Source of the DNA: Cliona cf. orientalis
Taxonomy: Eukaryota > Porifera > Demospongiae > Clionaida > Clionaidae
DNA: 64,000 bases
Reading direction: 5' to 3'
Assembly: GCA_963930775.1 (NCBI GenBank)
Contig: OZ005691.1
Location: 806,001 to 870,000, forward strand
Position numbers and translations under genes: made by a program. Shown here one piece after another: positions 9,722 to 20,189 of the stretch (position 1 is the first letter of the stretch; each line of letters begins with the position of its first letter). The notes under the pieces are model-generated. The model had not been told where the DNA came from, searched no databases, and was given only the letters and a program-made list of their open reading frames with translations.

Positions 9722-12700
9722 AAGCAGCCGAGAAGCAACAGCAACAACAACAACAGCAGCAGCAGAAAGACACCGCTTCCGTTGCACCGCAGCAACTCCA
9801 TCAAGCAAAACCCCTCACAGTTTCCAACAAAGTCACCGCTTTACCTTTATCATCCACTACCACTGTCCCTACCCCTAGTCCTAGTCCGGCTCTAATTCAG
9901 ACAGGCCAGAGTGGTGGTAGCACAGTCGTAGCGAAGCCTCTGTCCACGGTAACTGCTTCAGCTCTGGCTCCTGCCCCCACTGCAGTCAAATTGCAAGTCA
10001 CTAAAGGAGGAGGGGGAGGGAGTGTGGCTCTAGCAGCAGGGTCATCGTCGTCGACAACGGCTACTCCAGGGGCCACCCCTAATGCCAAGAACCCTATAAT
10101 TATCCCACCAACGAGTAGCACGTCTTCTGCGATAGTGGTGGGTGCGGTTGGTGGTGGTGTTGCTGGTAGTCAGATCCCTCCCAGTATACAGCAACAGCTA
10201 ACGGCAGTTTTCAACAGTCCAGCTTTCAAACAACAGATCATCAACCATTTTCCAAAAGACGTGCGCGATCAGGTGGCCAAATTGCCACTCGAGCAGCAGA
10301 AGTTCATATATACACACCACTTGCGTCAACTCCAGCACCTAAAACAGCAAGCTCAGCAACAGAACAGCTCCACAGCGGCAGGCACGAGCAAAAACCAAAC
10401 TTCATCGAATAAGACAGCTTCTTCGTCTTCTGGTAGTGGAGTGCCTATGTTTCCACCTAATTCCGCAGCAGCTACGGTCGTGGCTACTCCTCAGGTGGTC
10501 CTAGAGAAGCAAAAACAGTTGATAAAACAGCAACAGGGGGGAGGACCGTTTGTCATCGGAGCAGGAGCAGGCTCCAAGGGGGGAGGAGCTGCCGCGTCTT
10601 TCGTCATCGGTAAGAGTGGTCTCGGTGGAGCATTGCAATTGACAGGGGCATCCTCATCGTCATCGGCCGCTGGAAAGGTTGGGGGACTGTCGAGTGCAGC
10701 GTCTATAGGGACGGGGAAGACAAGCTTTGCAAATTTAAAGCTTGGAGGTGCGGCAGCAGTGGGACAAGGGGTCACGGCCGGAGAGACCATTGGGACTGCG
10801 GGTTCTTCAGGAGGTCCTGGAGCATTGTCTAATGCTTCTCCGAGAAAGAAGGATAGGAGTAAAGGGTCAAGGCACAAGGATGGCACTGCTGGAGATGAGT
10901 GAGTGGATTTTTATACTACTATATAACAGATAATTTTTGCGAGTTTCATACACTTTATGTTATTCATTTTCCCAAACCATCACATAACCAAAAATCTAGC
11001 CTCCTTTCTCCTATAATGATTATGTTGTTTTTTTTAGTGAGGAGGATGAAGTTGTTGGAATGGATATCCTGGACGAAGTCGGCGTCAACCTACAGGTGGG
11101 TGGAGCCGTACATAATAATATTATAATCTGCAGTCACATGACTACCTAACATGATCACATGACTCATTCATTATCTCACATGATTACATACTTACATACA
11201 TACAGGAGGAAACTGCTCACTTTCTGCCAAGCTCAGTTGGTGAGACCACTCAGAGGATTTACAAAGACGAGGTTTTCTTGAATAATCCACTGCTACGACA
11301 AAGAGTCACTACTATTAGTAAGTTCAGTGGCCCATTTCATCTTAAATCTGGAGAAAAATTTGTAAAATAAAATAATTGTATATAGTTGATGGACGTATTA
11401 ATCTCATACCCATTCTCCATTCCCATTCCAGTGCGTCGGTATGGACTGACTGATGTTAGCGATGAGTTTCTTGTTCTCCTGTCTCACGCCACCCAGGAGA
11501 GGATGAAAGGAGTGGTAGAGAAACTAACTCAGATCAGTCAGCACCGACTCAACGTGCTAAAGGTCATTACGAACACTCACCCTAGCCTCGTACCCAGGCC
11601 ACTCCCACATTTTCAATATTACCTTTTTCTGTGTGTAACACTGAAAATGTGGGGGTATATATGAGGCTAACACTCACCCGATTTAATAGCCTCAGAATAC
11701 ACTTTTCATTCAATATAAAATTGTACACTGCAGGATAGCGACAAGTACACAGTGTCTTCCGAGACGCGTAGCCAGCTCAGAGTGTTGGAGACCATCGACA
11801 GAGTGGTGAGCAAGAGGAAGCAGGAGAGAGAGAACGAACAGACGCTGAGGGCTGCCAAGAGCAGGTCAAAGGGCACTGATCCTGAGAAGGTTGCCAAGAT
11901 ACGCGAAGAAGCAAAACAGGTATGTGTTGTATAATGTGCTATTTTGTCAAGTCACTAGAACAATATCTAAAAACATCAAAGGATATTATTTACAGATTTA
12001 AAGCCACATCAAACGTAAAAAGGGCTTTTTAAGAGCAGCACTATGCCACTCTACTGCTCTTTAGTGGCTTCTTTATTATATTTTTGTGAATGGACAGCAG
12101 TTTCAGAAATTTCATGTGATGTGTTTAATTAAAATTCTGTAGTCCACCCCCTAACCTTTGCAACATTGTACAATCATACATTTTGATGAAGTTCATGGCT
12201 ATATACTTCTCGTTCATTTTAGATTCAGCAAGACAAGGCTGCCCAGCTACTCAATGCTGCAGCTAACCAGACGGCACTTGCTGCCATTGGACAGCGGAAG
12301 AGACCGCTGTCGGATGTGGGAGGAGCTTCGGGGTCCTCTCAGTCTGGGGGCAGCTCAGATGGCTCCTCTAGCGCAGCCTCTCTCTTTGCATCTCTGGTGA
12401 GTCACAATTTTGAGTCACAGTAGGTGATGGGATGGATTATAAAGAGTTTGCTACCGTACTTAATCTATGCAAAAAATAATTTCAATTTTGAAGACGCGCG
12501 CTTTTCTGGTAAAGGTCGTCAATCGCTCCATATATACACATTATGAGAATTTGTAAAACACTTAGTTTAGATTGGATCATATGTTGTATTCAATTAACTA
12601 TGGTATACATGGTTGCTCTACCATTACTTTATCCAGCTTATAAATCCTATCTGCAATGTACTTGTACACGGTTGCTTCTACCATCCTTTATCCAGCTTAC

Positions 12701-12897
12701 AAATCCTATCTACAATGTACTTGTACAATGTTCTTTTAATCAATCTCTCTCTCTCTCTTTCCTTTTCTCTCTCTCTGCCTCAGACCACCACTCGAGCTCC
12801 AAAACGACACATAACTTCACGTGATCTCATATTTTACATGGAACAGGAACGCGAAACACGCAAATCACTCACACTCTACCGAACGCTTCTCAAGTGA
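9722..12897 (+). CDS. TAF4: TAF4, TFIID subunit (3' part, seven exons)
   Basis: TAF4 is a TFIID core subunit in the nucleus. Its histone-fold pairs with TAF12. Exons that join in frame with GT/AG borders: 9722-10898, 11038-11095, 11206-11317, 11432-11562, 11734-11919, 12223-12396, 12784-12897. The visible product is 649 aa, open at the 5' side into the gap. The first exon is Gln/Ala/Ser-rich low complexity with one helical Gln-rich block (PAFKQQIINHFPKDVRDQVA, translated from about 10220-10280). From exon 2 the conserved TAF4 C-terminal region begins: EVVGMDILDEVGVNL, then FLNNPLLRQRV and a histone-fold with LLSHATQERMKGVVEKLTQI, then SSETRSQLRVLETIDRV, LRAAKSRSKGTDPEKV, TALAAIGQRKRPL, and finally RDLIFYMEQERETRKSLTLY before the stop. 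This order is diagnostic of TAF4. A TAFH (NHR1) domain is not seen and may lie in the missing 5' part. Confidence 0.93.
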
Positions 12898-13208
12898 CCA
12901 CACCTCCAGCGCTATCTGTAGCATAATTCTCATTGCTGTATTCACACTTAAATTTTTTCTGTGTTTCATTCATTTTTTTCTCGATTGTCGTAATTATTGT
13001 TAGAATTGCTTATTTAATTTGTTAGTGAAGTGTAATACTGCTTATTCACACCAAATGGCATAATTAAATTTTGTTATTGATCAATGTATGTATCATACTA
13101 TTGTCTTCTTGTCATAAAACACATGTATGTAAACAAATGCACACGCGAACAAAATCAATTTTTGAAGACGGACATGTCTATGTGGTATAATAATTATAAT
13201 GGTTGGTT
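12898..13208. other. TAF4 3' flank / UTR
   Basis: AT-rich DNA between the TAF4 stop and the convergent minus-strand small frame. No gene is seen. Confidence 0.5.
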
Positions 13209-13409
13209 CTAGTTATGTCTTGCTGTGTTGCCAATGGTTAAACGCTTCCGTCTCTTCTCCCTCTGCTCTGCCTTCAGCAGTGCCAGCCTTCTTCTATCAA
13301 TGTCTCTCTTGCACCATACAAACGTGCTTACCCCACTTATGATCACAACCACCCTGCACAGTGTCAAAATCACGTGATATTCATGGCTCTGGAGCTTCTC
13401 TGAGGCCAT
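13209..13409 (-). CDS. candidate 66-aa single-pass membrane microprotein
   Basis: An ATG-initiated frame of 66 codons. Residues about 13-32 (VILTLCRVVVIISGVSTFVW) form one hydrophobic segment. It is followed by a strongly basic, Arg/Lys-rich helix (DIDRRRLALLKAEQREKRRK), giving the layout of a small inner-facing tail protein like several animal SMIM proteins. I cannot match it to a named family. It is convergent with TAF4 and divergent from SS18, with a GC-rich 262-bp segment between its ATG and the SS18 ATG. No intron is needed. The layout (single TM plus charged coil) and the promoter-like position argue for a real gene; its length alone does not exclude chance. Confidence 0.5.
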   Translation of the reverse strand: MASEKLQSHEYHVILTLCRVVVIISGVSTFVWCKRDIDRRRLALLKAEQREKRRKRLTIGNTARHN

Positions 13410-13671
13410 CCTGCTAACTCACCAGCCAATGGCTACTGATTTCATAGTAAATTTGTAATTTCTTATCCTCTCAAACACCTCCATACTTGCAGACACATGA
13501 GACATGAAGTTTACTTCACTGCATGAAAGGGTTAAATTTTAAATTCTAAGAAGACTAATTGAGCGGCGCGCGCCAAGACAAAGCCAAGAAGCCTACGAGC
13601 GCTAGCGCGCGAGGAGAGAAAAGCCCAGTGGCTATTGCCAAAACTCGTTGGCGTATTTGAAGAACTCGAAG
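13410..13671. promoter_or_regulatory. putative bidirectional promoter and SS18 5'UTR
   Basis: 262 bp between divergent start codons. It contains the GC-rich block GAGCGGCGCGCGCCAAG at about 13560 and GCGCTAGCGCGCGAGG at about 13599, in otherwise AT-rich DNA. No TATA box is obvious. Confidence 0.45.
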
Positions 13672-16431
13672 ATGTCTTCTGCTACGTTGAAGGTGCCGTT
13701 CAACAGGGCTGATGCTACTCCCCAGTCCATTCAAAAGGTTAAAAATCTACCCTGTATACGTTTTTGAAGCCGGTGCGTTGCGCAATTCCTGACCACAGCC
13801 CTGGGAGAATAAAAAAAAAAGCAACAGAGAGGGATATTAAAGGAGTCAAAATTGACTGAAAAAGCTTTACACTAACTATTGGTACAGCTAGGTGGCCTTT
13901 TTAAGGATGACTTTCTCGTTTTTAGGACGAAAGCACATGGCAATGATATTGCTGACATCAGCAGTTTATGATTAATTTTTTATTTGCATTGTGTGCCTGT
14001 TCTTTCGACTTACTGTTGCTGTTTCATTTTGTACAGTTGCTGGATGAGAATGCACAGCTGATTAGGGTGAGTGAGGTTGGCTATATAGCTAACTTTTAAG
14101 CCATTACCATGTATGGATGTGTGCATGTTAGATAATTATGTCCAACGAAAACGTGAATATTGGAATAAATAAGTGTTAATTACTGTGTGCACACGTACAT
14201 TGTATATATTTTATACACATGCACACACCACGCCTTGACAGGTATTGGTTGAGAACATGAATAGCAAAGGAAAGGCTACAGAATGCATCCAGTAAGCTTT
14301 GCAAGTCCTCGTGTATGGGAATCAGTTGGACAAAAACCATTATAATTTGTTGATGACTGTGGGATAGTATTGACTTGACTTAGTGGAGGTGTCATAGTTT
14401 CTAATGTATGAATTCTGTTTTTAGGTACCAACAGACTCTTCACAGGAACCTGACCTTTCTGGCAAGTTTGGCTGACCCCTCGCTTAACGTTCAAACAATT
14501 CTACCTGTAAGCTAAGCCAGTTGCTAGGCATTGTCATACATGCATAATGATATAATTACTGTGTGCACGCGCACATGTGTTGAATCATAGTGGGTTCTCC
14601 CCCATTTTCCCCCTGTAGCCTCCAGGTGCTACCATGTTTGGCCAACCACCGTCCCAGTACCTTCACCAACAGTCACATAAGCAGCAACATCCACAGCAGA
14701 CCTCCTCACAACATCCACAATCATCATCACAACCACCCTCATCCTCCTCTTCTGCTGCAAGCGGTGGTGGTGGTGGTACTAGTGGCACTACTGGTGCTGT
14801 GCCTGCTGCTACGTCAACTTCAGCCCGTCCATCATCTTCCCTGGCCACCCCTCCTCCTCCTCCTCCCTCGTCCACGGCTGCTGCTCCCCCCGTCTCTTCT
14901 ACTTCTCCCTCCGTGAGTGCTGCCACTCGTGCTGCTGCCGGTCCCCCTCCTCCAAGTTCTTCTTCTTCTACTGCTGCTGTGTCCTCGTCGTCCATGATGA
15001 GTGGTCCTCCTAGGAGCGGTGGGAGTGGCCAGCAGCAGATGCCTCGATCCGGCCATCAGCAACAGGTAAAGACACTCGTGATGAGATAAGTTACATATCA
15101 CTTTTTCTAGGCTTTTGACCTTACCTATGTGCCACTTGGTAAGTTAAATAGCTGCAATGCACACCTGTGCATTCTAGAATTTAGACCAAACAGCGCCTTC
15201 TCTTACATTAAATTTGTATCTTGCCCATTTGACCAGAATTAATCGTGAGATTTAATGCATGTATGTAGCCATTCATCATGTGGAGGTACAACCAAGTCTA
15301 ATATTTTTTCTAAATCTGTTTATTTTTCAGCCTCCGCCGCCGCATCACCACCCACAACACCAGCAGCAACAGCAGGCCAGACAGCCCCAGGCTTCGATAC
15401 AGCAGGGAGCCAACATGGCAGCTGCCTCGTCCACAGCCACCTCCTCCAGTGAGGTTCACTGGACTGGCTCATCCTCCGGAGCATCTCATGCAGCTGCAGC
15501 CCAGAGGCCTCCTGCTTCAATGGATACCACTGGTTAGTCGGAGGAAAAGAGCAACTATATATCTCACAAATATCTACAGTTAGGGGTTCGAACACTATTA
15601 ATTTTGTGATCAAATTGTCTTTGCACATTGGCAAGAGTATGTGAGTGTACCTTAAGGACACTTTTGTTTGCTGGTACTAAATTTAGCGAAATTAGCGATT
15701 TGCTCAATTTTGGCTAAAAATTATACTCGTGAATATTAATTTTTTTAAATATTTTCGAATAAAATTGATGGAATGATAATTTTTTGAAAAATCGCTAAAA
15801 TGAGTACCAGCTAAACGCACTATTTTCGAAATCCGCTAAAATTTTTACGTGCAAATAATCATAGCCCTAAGGTATATAGTTCTCTTCATTTTATATTTTG
15901 AATAAAAATAAGCATAATATTTTCCTATAATACTTCTTCCTAGGTCAATACAGTGGAATGAAACAGATCTACAGTGGAGGGACTTCATGGGGACCACAGG
16001 GCCAATCTGGGATGTACGGGATGCAGAGAGCCCCCTCAATGATGGGAGCAGCTGCCGCGGGGGGAAGCGGATATCCCCCCACCATGGGGGGAATGATGAT
16101 GGACGAACACCAGCGCCAGCGAATGCTACGCATGCGTCAGGAGCAGTACATTCAGGCTCAGCAAGCACGTAGACTTCAGCAGCAACAACAGCAACACCAG
16201 CAGGTTCAGGGGGGAATGCACACTGCTGCAGCTGTAGCAGCGGCCGCGGCCGCAGCAGCGGCGGGGGGCATGTATCCAGGTGCAGGGGGAATGATGCCTC
16301 CCCCTCCCCCACATCCACACTCTCATCCAGCTGCAGCAGCGCATCAGGGGCCGGCTGGAATGCCCCCCGGCTATCCACAGCAGAATCGCATGACGCCACC
16401 GAATATGCCCCCAGGACCGATGCCCATGTAA
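13672..16431 (+). CDS. SS18: SS18 / SYT homologue, BAF (SWI/SNF) subunit
   Basis: Exons 13672-13737, 14037-14066, 14242-14291, 14425-14506, 14619-15065, 15331-15532 and 15944-16431 join in frame with GT/AG borders and give 454 aa. The first four exons and the start of the fifth encode the SNH domain (about residues 11-77): TPQSIQKLLDENAQLIRVLV, then NSKGKATECIQYQQTLHRNL, then TFLASLADPSLNVQTILP, which follows human SS18 closely in order and spacing. The rest is low complexity: Ser/Pro/Gln/Thr-rich in exons 5-6, and Met/Gln/Gly/Ala/Pro-rich in exon 7 (QYSGMKQIYSGG, poly-Ala, MPPPPPHPHSHP), as in the QPGY-type tail of the family, although Tyr is scarcer here. Known role of the family: coactivator bound to the BRG1/BRM ATPase in BAF complexes in the nucleus. 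The SS18/SS18L1 split is vertebrate, so this should be the single pre-duplication orthologue. Confidence 0.92.
15648..15874. mobile_element. MITE in SS18 intron 6
   Basis: Imperfect inverted ends TACCTTAAGG (15648) and CCCTAAGGTA (ends 15874). Internal arms are also inverted: GCTGGTACTAAATTTAGCG on the left against CGCTAAAATGAGTACCAGC on the right. No coding capacity; it lies fully inside the intron. Confidence 0.7.
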
Positions 16432-16436
16432 AAATT

Positions 16437-16442
16437 AATAAA
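16437..16442 (+). terminator. polyadenylation signal of SS18
   Basis: AATAAA begins six bases after the SS18 stop codon (TAA at 16429-16431), giving a very short 3'UTR if used. Confidence 0.5.
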
Positions 16443-16918
16443 AACTACAATTTTATTGGTGCTAAACTAATGGACGCGTTTTAGTGATTGTTACCAATTT
16501 TTGTTTCTTTGTCATTTCTACCACGCACATGGATACATGATTCACTAATTCTGTATTGATACCATAAGCACATGTATGTATAATAATATTATAATACTTT
16601 AATTTGCTAATACATCAATTATTATTACTGTGCAATAATTGTACAAAGTGTAAGGGCATGTGACGAGTGCTGCTTGAGATTTCAATGGTGGACATGATGT
16701 TTTTATGCTTAGCTCTTTTGTAGAATTTGATTTGCATGTATATAGCTAGGTACTCGGGGCCATTGAGAAGCTTCATTGACTTGTAGGAGTCCTCCATGAG
16801 TAAAAAAGAATAGTCATTGCAAAAAAATTCAGTTAGGTTAATTTTATTGTGTGACGTACAATATTTTTGGTAGGTTAGTTAATATAGAGTTAGCTAGATA
16901 GAAATTCAATTTTAGGAA
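16443..16918. other. intergenic, no gene seen
   Basis: AT-rich spacer between SS18 and the first membrane-family gene. No recognisable element. Confidence 0.5.
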
Positions 16919-18355
16919 ATGCCTATACTTTATGGTTGGCAAAGAAAGTTGGCTCTCCTGCCTCTTGCTTTCTTCATGGTGGGGTGGCTACTCTACGCAG
17001 TGGGATTCATCTGGACACTGGTCAAGTGGCCAGAGGAACAAGTGCAAAACAACGAACACCCATCCCGAGATAGCTCACTGAATTTTCCCTACTATGTATC
17101 ACTTCTTGTACCACCAATTGTGTACTTTTTTGGTGTGCTGTTCACAGTACTGCCTGGAATCGCCAGTGCCATAGTGGGGATAATAGTATCTTTTTTTAGC
17201 ACCTTTTTCTTCATATCTGCCGGATGGACAGTGTACGAAAGTGGAAGGAGGCTAACCTATCTCGAACAGAATGGAGTAAAGTTAGATTTGAAGCTACTTT
17301 TTGTATTTGTTGGCTGTCTTCTTGAACACCTGTGCTGGTGCCTGATGCTTCTTCTATCTGTCTTCTACAAGTACAAAAAGCCGCCGCCTGACCAACTAGA
17401 GTTCTTACCTGTTGAGGGTGAAGATTATCAGTCGAGATATCAATTTTTGTGTACTTTTCAGAATAGAAATTCAGTGTGGATTTCCCTGAAGCGATGCATC
17501 CTGAAATGCCAGAGTAAAGAAATCCCGTTTACCCCCGGAATAGCTCGTCTAATCTCTGTCCCTTTCATTATGCTCTCAATCACAGGGTGGTGTGTATTCA
17601 CTGTCGGCTTCCACAGGCTCTTCTTCAACACAGACCCTGAATCAGCCTACCCTTTTAGTTTCAGTGTGATTCTCATCATTCCTCCACTTCTTTTTATCTC
17701 TGCCTTTCTCCACGCTGCCTTTCCAGGAAGCGCTGGTAAGGTTGTGGGAGAACTAGCCGCACTCCTCTATGTACCTTTTGTGACCTTTGTGGGGTACATA
17801 TTAATTGACACTGGACAGTATCTGCACCATCTTTGCGGTGAGATGAAAGAAGACGGCCCTTGGAATGAACAAGATTGGATGTGTTACGATGCCGAGGAGT
17901 GGCCTATTCACATGCACAAGGTCTACATATACGCTGGAGGCATTGCCATGCTTGTATTTTGGACCTGTGTTATCTCACTGTGGCCGTTTTATCGCACAGA
18001 CCGTCCTCGAGCTGAAGATTTGGAATGCTTAACTGTTTCTAACAATTATTTGAGAAATAATCGGACTGTGGTGCCAGAAGTGGACCTCCAGAATTCACAA
18101 CAGCGATCACTGACATTGTACGGTTCTGTGCAGTTGGTTGAGAGCTATCAAGAAAGCTTTAGTAATGCTTCACAGTGTTTAGAAACAAACCATGAAGCTC
18201 AACATTTACTACAAGCAGATATTCATGAGAGATGCCATGTCGAATCTGATATTGATGATCATCGTCAGCGTGATCAATATTATGATCAAGAGCAGGAGTA
18301 TCAAAGTGATCAGAATGAACGGTATCACAGTGATCAATATCAGGAGAATCAGTAG
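16919..18355 (+). CDS. 8-TM duplicated-module membrane protein, subfamily A (paralogue 1)
   Basis: Single-exon gene, 478 aa, family not recognised. It starts MPILYGWQRKLALLPL, the subfamily A signature. Predicted membrane segments: about 12-35, 57-79, 81-105, 125-150, 209-231, 246-268, 271-297 and 336-357. The two sets of four resemble each other, e.g. LLPLAFFMVGWLLYAVGF against LISVPFIMLSITGWCVFTVG. Basic residues at the N-terminus, in the 4-5 loop and after TM8 (WPFYRTDRPR) put both ends in the cytoplasm. The outer loop between TM7 and TM8 has two Cys (306 and 322), as in other A members. The tail is the longest of the family (about 118 aa). It keeps a Tyr-Gly motif (LYGSVQLVESY) and ends in an Asp/Gln/Tyr/His-rich low-complexity stretch, unlike the short PLLAES-type ends of its sisters. 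Expected site: plasma or endomembrane; function unknown. Confidence 0.85.
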   Translation: MPILYGWQRKLALLPLAFFMVGWLLYAVGFIWTLVKWPEEQVQNNEHPSRDSSLNFPYYVSLLVPPIVYFFGVLFTVLPGIASAIVGIIVSFFSTFFFISAGWTVYESGRRLTYLEQNGVKLDLKLLFVFVGCLLEHLCWCLMLLLSVFYKYKKPPPDQLEFLPVEGEDYQSRYQFLCTFQNRNSVWISLKRCILKCQSKEIPFTPGIARLISVPFIMLSITGWCVFTVGFHRLFFNTDPESAYPFSFSVILIIPPLLFISAFLHAAFPGSAGKVVGELAALLYVPFVTFVGYILIDTGQYLHHLCGEMKEDGPWNEQDWMCYDAEEWPIHMHKVYIYAGGIAMLVFWTCVISLWPFYRTDRPRAEDLECLTVSNNYLRNNRTVVPEVDLQNSQQRSLTLYGSVQLVESYQESFSNASQCLETNHEAQHLLQADIHERCHVESDIDDHRQRDQYYDQEQEYQSDQNERYHSDQYQENQ

Positions 18356-18788
18356 TATGGTGAAGGTCAGCAGGATCAGGGCAATCAGTTAGTCAATATG
18401 ACTCATAATCTCTACTTGCTGCCGAATGTACAATTGTAACAGTTACTACACCTTAATCGGACAATCTGCACTATTCTACAACTATTTTATATGGCTGTAT
18501 AATATTTTGTACCTATATAATATTTCCATAGAATAATACCTATTGATCACTCAATGTAGCACATGTAGTGTAATGCATGGACTATTATAGTGGTTATGTG
18601 ATTATTGTTTCAACACAAATGGTCATATTTGGGCATAGTTATTGATACAAATTCGGAGCATGTGACTTGTAAATTGTGCTCTTTTAAGTCCATTTGCTCA
18701 TTGACAATAGTACAGTACCGCACCCGTGATGTACAATGCCAAGTTAATTATTGGTAGCTAGCTACATTACTATACAATAAGGGTAACT
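18356..18788. other. spacer between paralogues 1 and 2
   Basis: AT-rich, no gene or clear repeat seen; it must hold the 3' end of one gene and the promoter of the next. Confidence 0.5.
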
Positions 18789-20000
18789 ATGGCTCTCTTG
18801 GACAGCTGGCAAAGAAAGTTAGCATTGCTACCTCTCAGCCTCTTCTTGCTAGGTTGGTTGATATACACAGCTGGATTCACATGGCAGTTGATCAAATGGG
18901 AGGATGAAACTGCTCTAAACTCGACACTTACACCAGTCGTGACATCAAGACATGATCTACTCGTCTTTCCTTACTATGTCATACTGGTAGGAGGACCTTT
19001 CGTATTTCTGCTCGCTCTTCTACACACCATCTTGCAAGGAGTTGCGAGTTCCATCCTCGGCTTTGTATCAGCTCTTTTGAGTAATGTGTTCCTCGTATCT
19101 GTTGGATGGATGATCTACTACTGGGGACTGTACCTCAAATCTTCAGTCGATAATGATATCAGTGTGGACATTAAAGCAGTACTGATGTTTGGTGGAGCTC
19201 TGCTTACTGCACTGAGCTGGTGCTTCATTCTGATACTCTCTGTCTCCTTCACTTACCAGAGGAGGCCTGATCCCTTCAGCTATGATACACTCCTCAATCA
19301 CGATCTCAGCCAAGATTTAGAACGAAAAAGAAATCTTCCTTTTACTCCGGGTTTTGGACGAATTTTCTCCGTACCATTCGAAGTTCTATCCGCCATCGGT
19401 TGGTGTGTCTTTGTTGCTGGATTTGACAAGTTACCAAAGCAGCTGCTACAGTCAAATGCCAAATACTTGGATTTTAGCGTCTATGGTAGCATTTTGATAG
19501 GCCCACTCCTCTTTCTTGCTGGCCTTCTGCATGCAGGCTGCTCAGTGAGAAGTGCTAGTGTTGTGATGGGAATATTTACTTCCGTCCTTCACACAATCTA
19601 TGTCATCTTCATGGGGTATATCGTCACTGAATTTGGTCGGTATATTTACTTCTCATGTCAAGAGCACCAGCAATCCACTGCTCAGGATCATGAGTTTGGG
19701 TCTGGATTACCGCCCAGGGTAAACTGTTCTCTCATACACTCGTCTATAGATATCAATATAATTTATGTATTCTCTGGTGCTGTTGGGAGCCTCCTTTTCT
19801 GGAGTATGGTTCTTGCTTTATGGCCATTTTATCGACATCATCCTTCTTCTTCTGTGAACACTGACAGTGACAACACAGCTGTGATCAATTCCACTAGGCC
19901 TTTTACTTATGGCACCATGCAGATGAAGGAGAACCGTAGCTACTCCGCCCATCGTCCTCGGCAATCGCTTCTAATTGTTGAAAGTGGTGAACATAATTGA
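18789..20000 (+). CDS. 8-TM duplicated-module membrane protein, subfamily A (paralogue 2)
   Basis: Single-exon, 403 aa. N-terminus MALLDSWQRKLALLPLSLF. Membrane segments at about 12-35, 58-83, 85-111, 129-152, 191-212, 231-250, 256-281 and 322-346. The conserved family stretches are present: LGWLIYTAGF, YYVILVGGPFVF, PFTPGFGRIFSVPF, AIGWCVFVAGF, GPLLFLAGLLHAG, FSGAVGSLLFWSMVLALWPF. Outer loop 7-8 has Cys290 and Cys313, the latter in an N-glycosylation sequon (NCS); loop 1-2 also has NST. The cytoplasmic tail has TYGTMQM and ends SLLIVESGEHN, matching the YGT and (P/S)L(L/I)xxES motifs of paralogues 3 and 4. About 430 bp separate it from paralogue 1, in tandem. Function unknown. Confidence 0.88.
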   Translation: MALLDSWQRKLALLPLSLFLLGWLIYTAGFTWQLIKWEDETALNSTLTPVVTSRHDLLVFPYYVILVGGPFVFLLALLHTILQGVASSILGFVSALLSNVFLVSVGWMIYYWGLYLKSSVDNDISVDIKAVLMFGGALLTALSWCFILILSVSFTYQRRPDPFSYDTLLNHDLSQDLERKRNLPFTPGFGRIFSVPFEVLSAIGWCVFVAGFDKLPKQLLQSNAKYLDFSVYGSILIGPLLFLAGLLHAGCSVRSASVVMGIFTSVLHTIYVIFMGYIVTEFGRYIYFSCQEHQQSTAQDHEFGSGLPPRVNCSLIHSSIDINIIYVFSGAVGSLLFWSMVLALWPFYRHHPSSSVNTDSDNTAVINSTRPFTYGTMQMKENRSYSAHRPRQSLLIVESGEHN

Positions 20001-20189
20001 GTAATAATTATTAATTAATTTTTAGAGTGTAAAGTTGATGAGTACATGTACATGGTAATGGTCGATAAATCAATTTGCTACGCGTGGGAAAAAAGGGAAA
20101 TACGCATGCGCATAATCCTTGCATGCGCGCATTGCCAATAGAAAAGCACCCCGCCCCCCGTTCTTATTTTACTAGTTCCTGTTCTCAAG
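20001..20189. promoter_or_regulatory. upstream region of paralogue 3
   Basis: Contains TACGCATGCGCA at 20101-20112, close to the NRF1-type palindrome also found upstream of the B-type genes at 46761 and 61944. This motif is frequent in the window, including inside repeats, so a regulatory role is only suggested. Confidence 0.3.

Noticed and set aside
7113-10902. Open frames of up to about 1,086 codons made of Pro-Asn, Gln-Thr, Lys-Pro, Gly-Phe, Gly-Leu or Val-Trp dipeptides
   Set aside because: They arise in every frame from the 6-bp period of the GGGTTT array and run through the N gap. Only the part after 9722 in one frame (TAF4) is real.
13990-14320. Merging TAF4 and SS18 into one gene
   Set aside because: TAF4 has its own stop at 12897 after the complete conserved C-terminus, and SS18 starts with an ATG directly before its SNH domain behind a GC-rich promoter region.
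14590-15101. Alternative frames over the SS18 low-complexity exon (Leu/Pro-rich plus frame, acidic and Arg-rich minus frames)
   Set aside because: Shadows of the real Ser/Pro/Gln-rich frame that continues the SNH domain through consistent splice sites.
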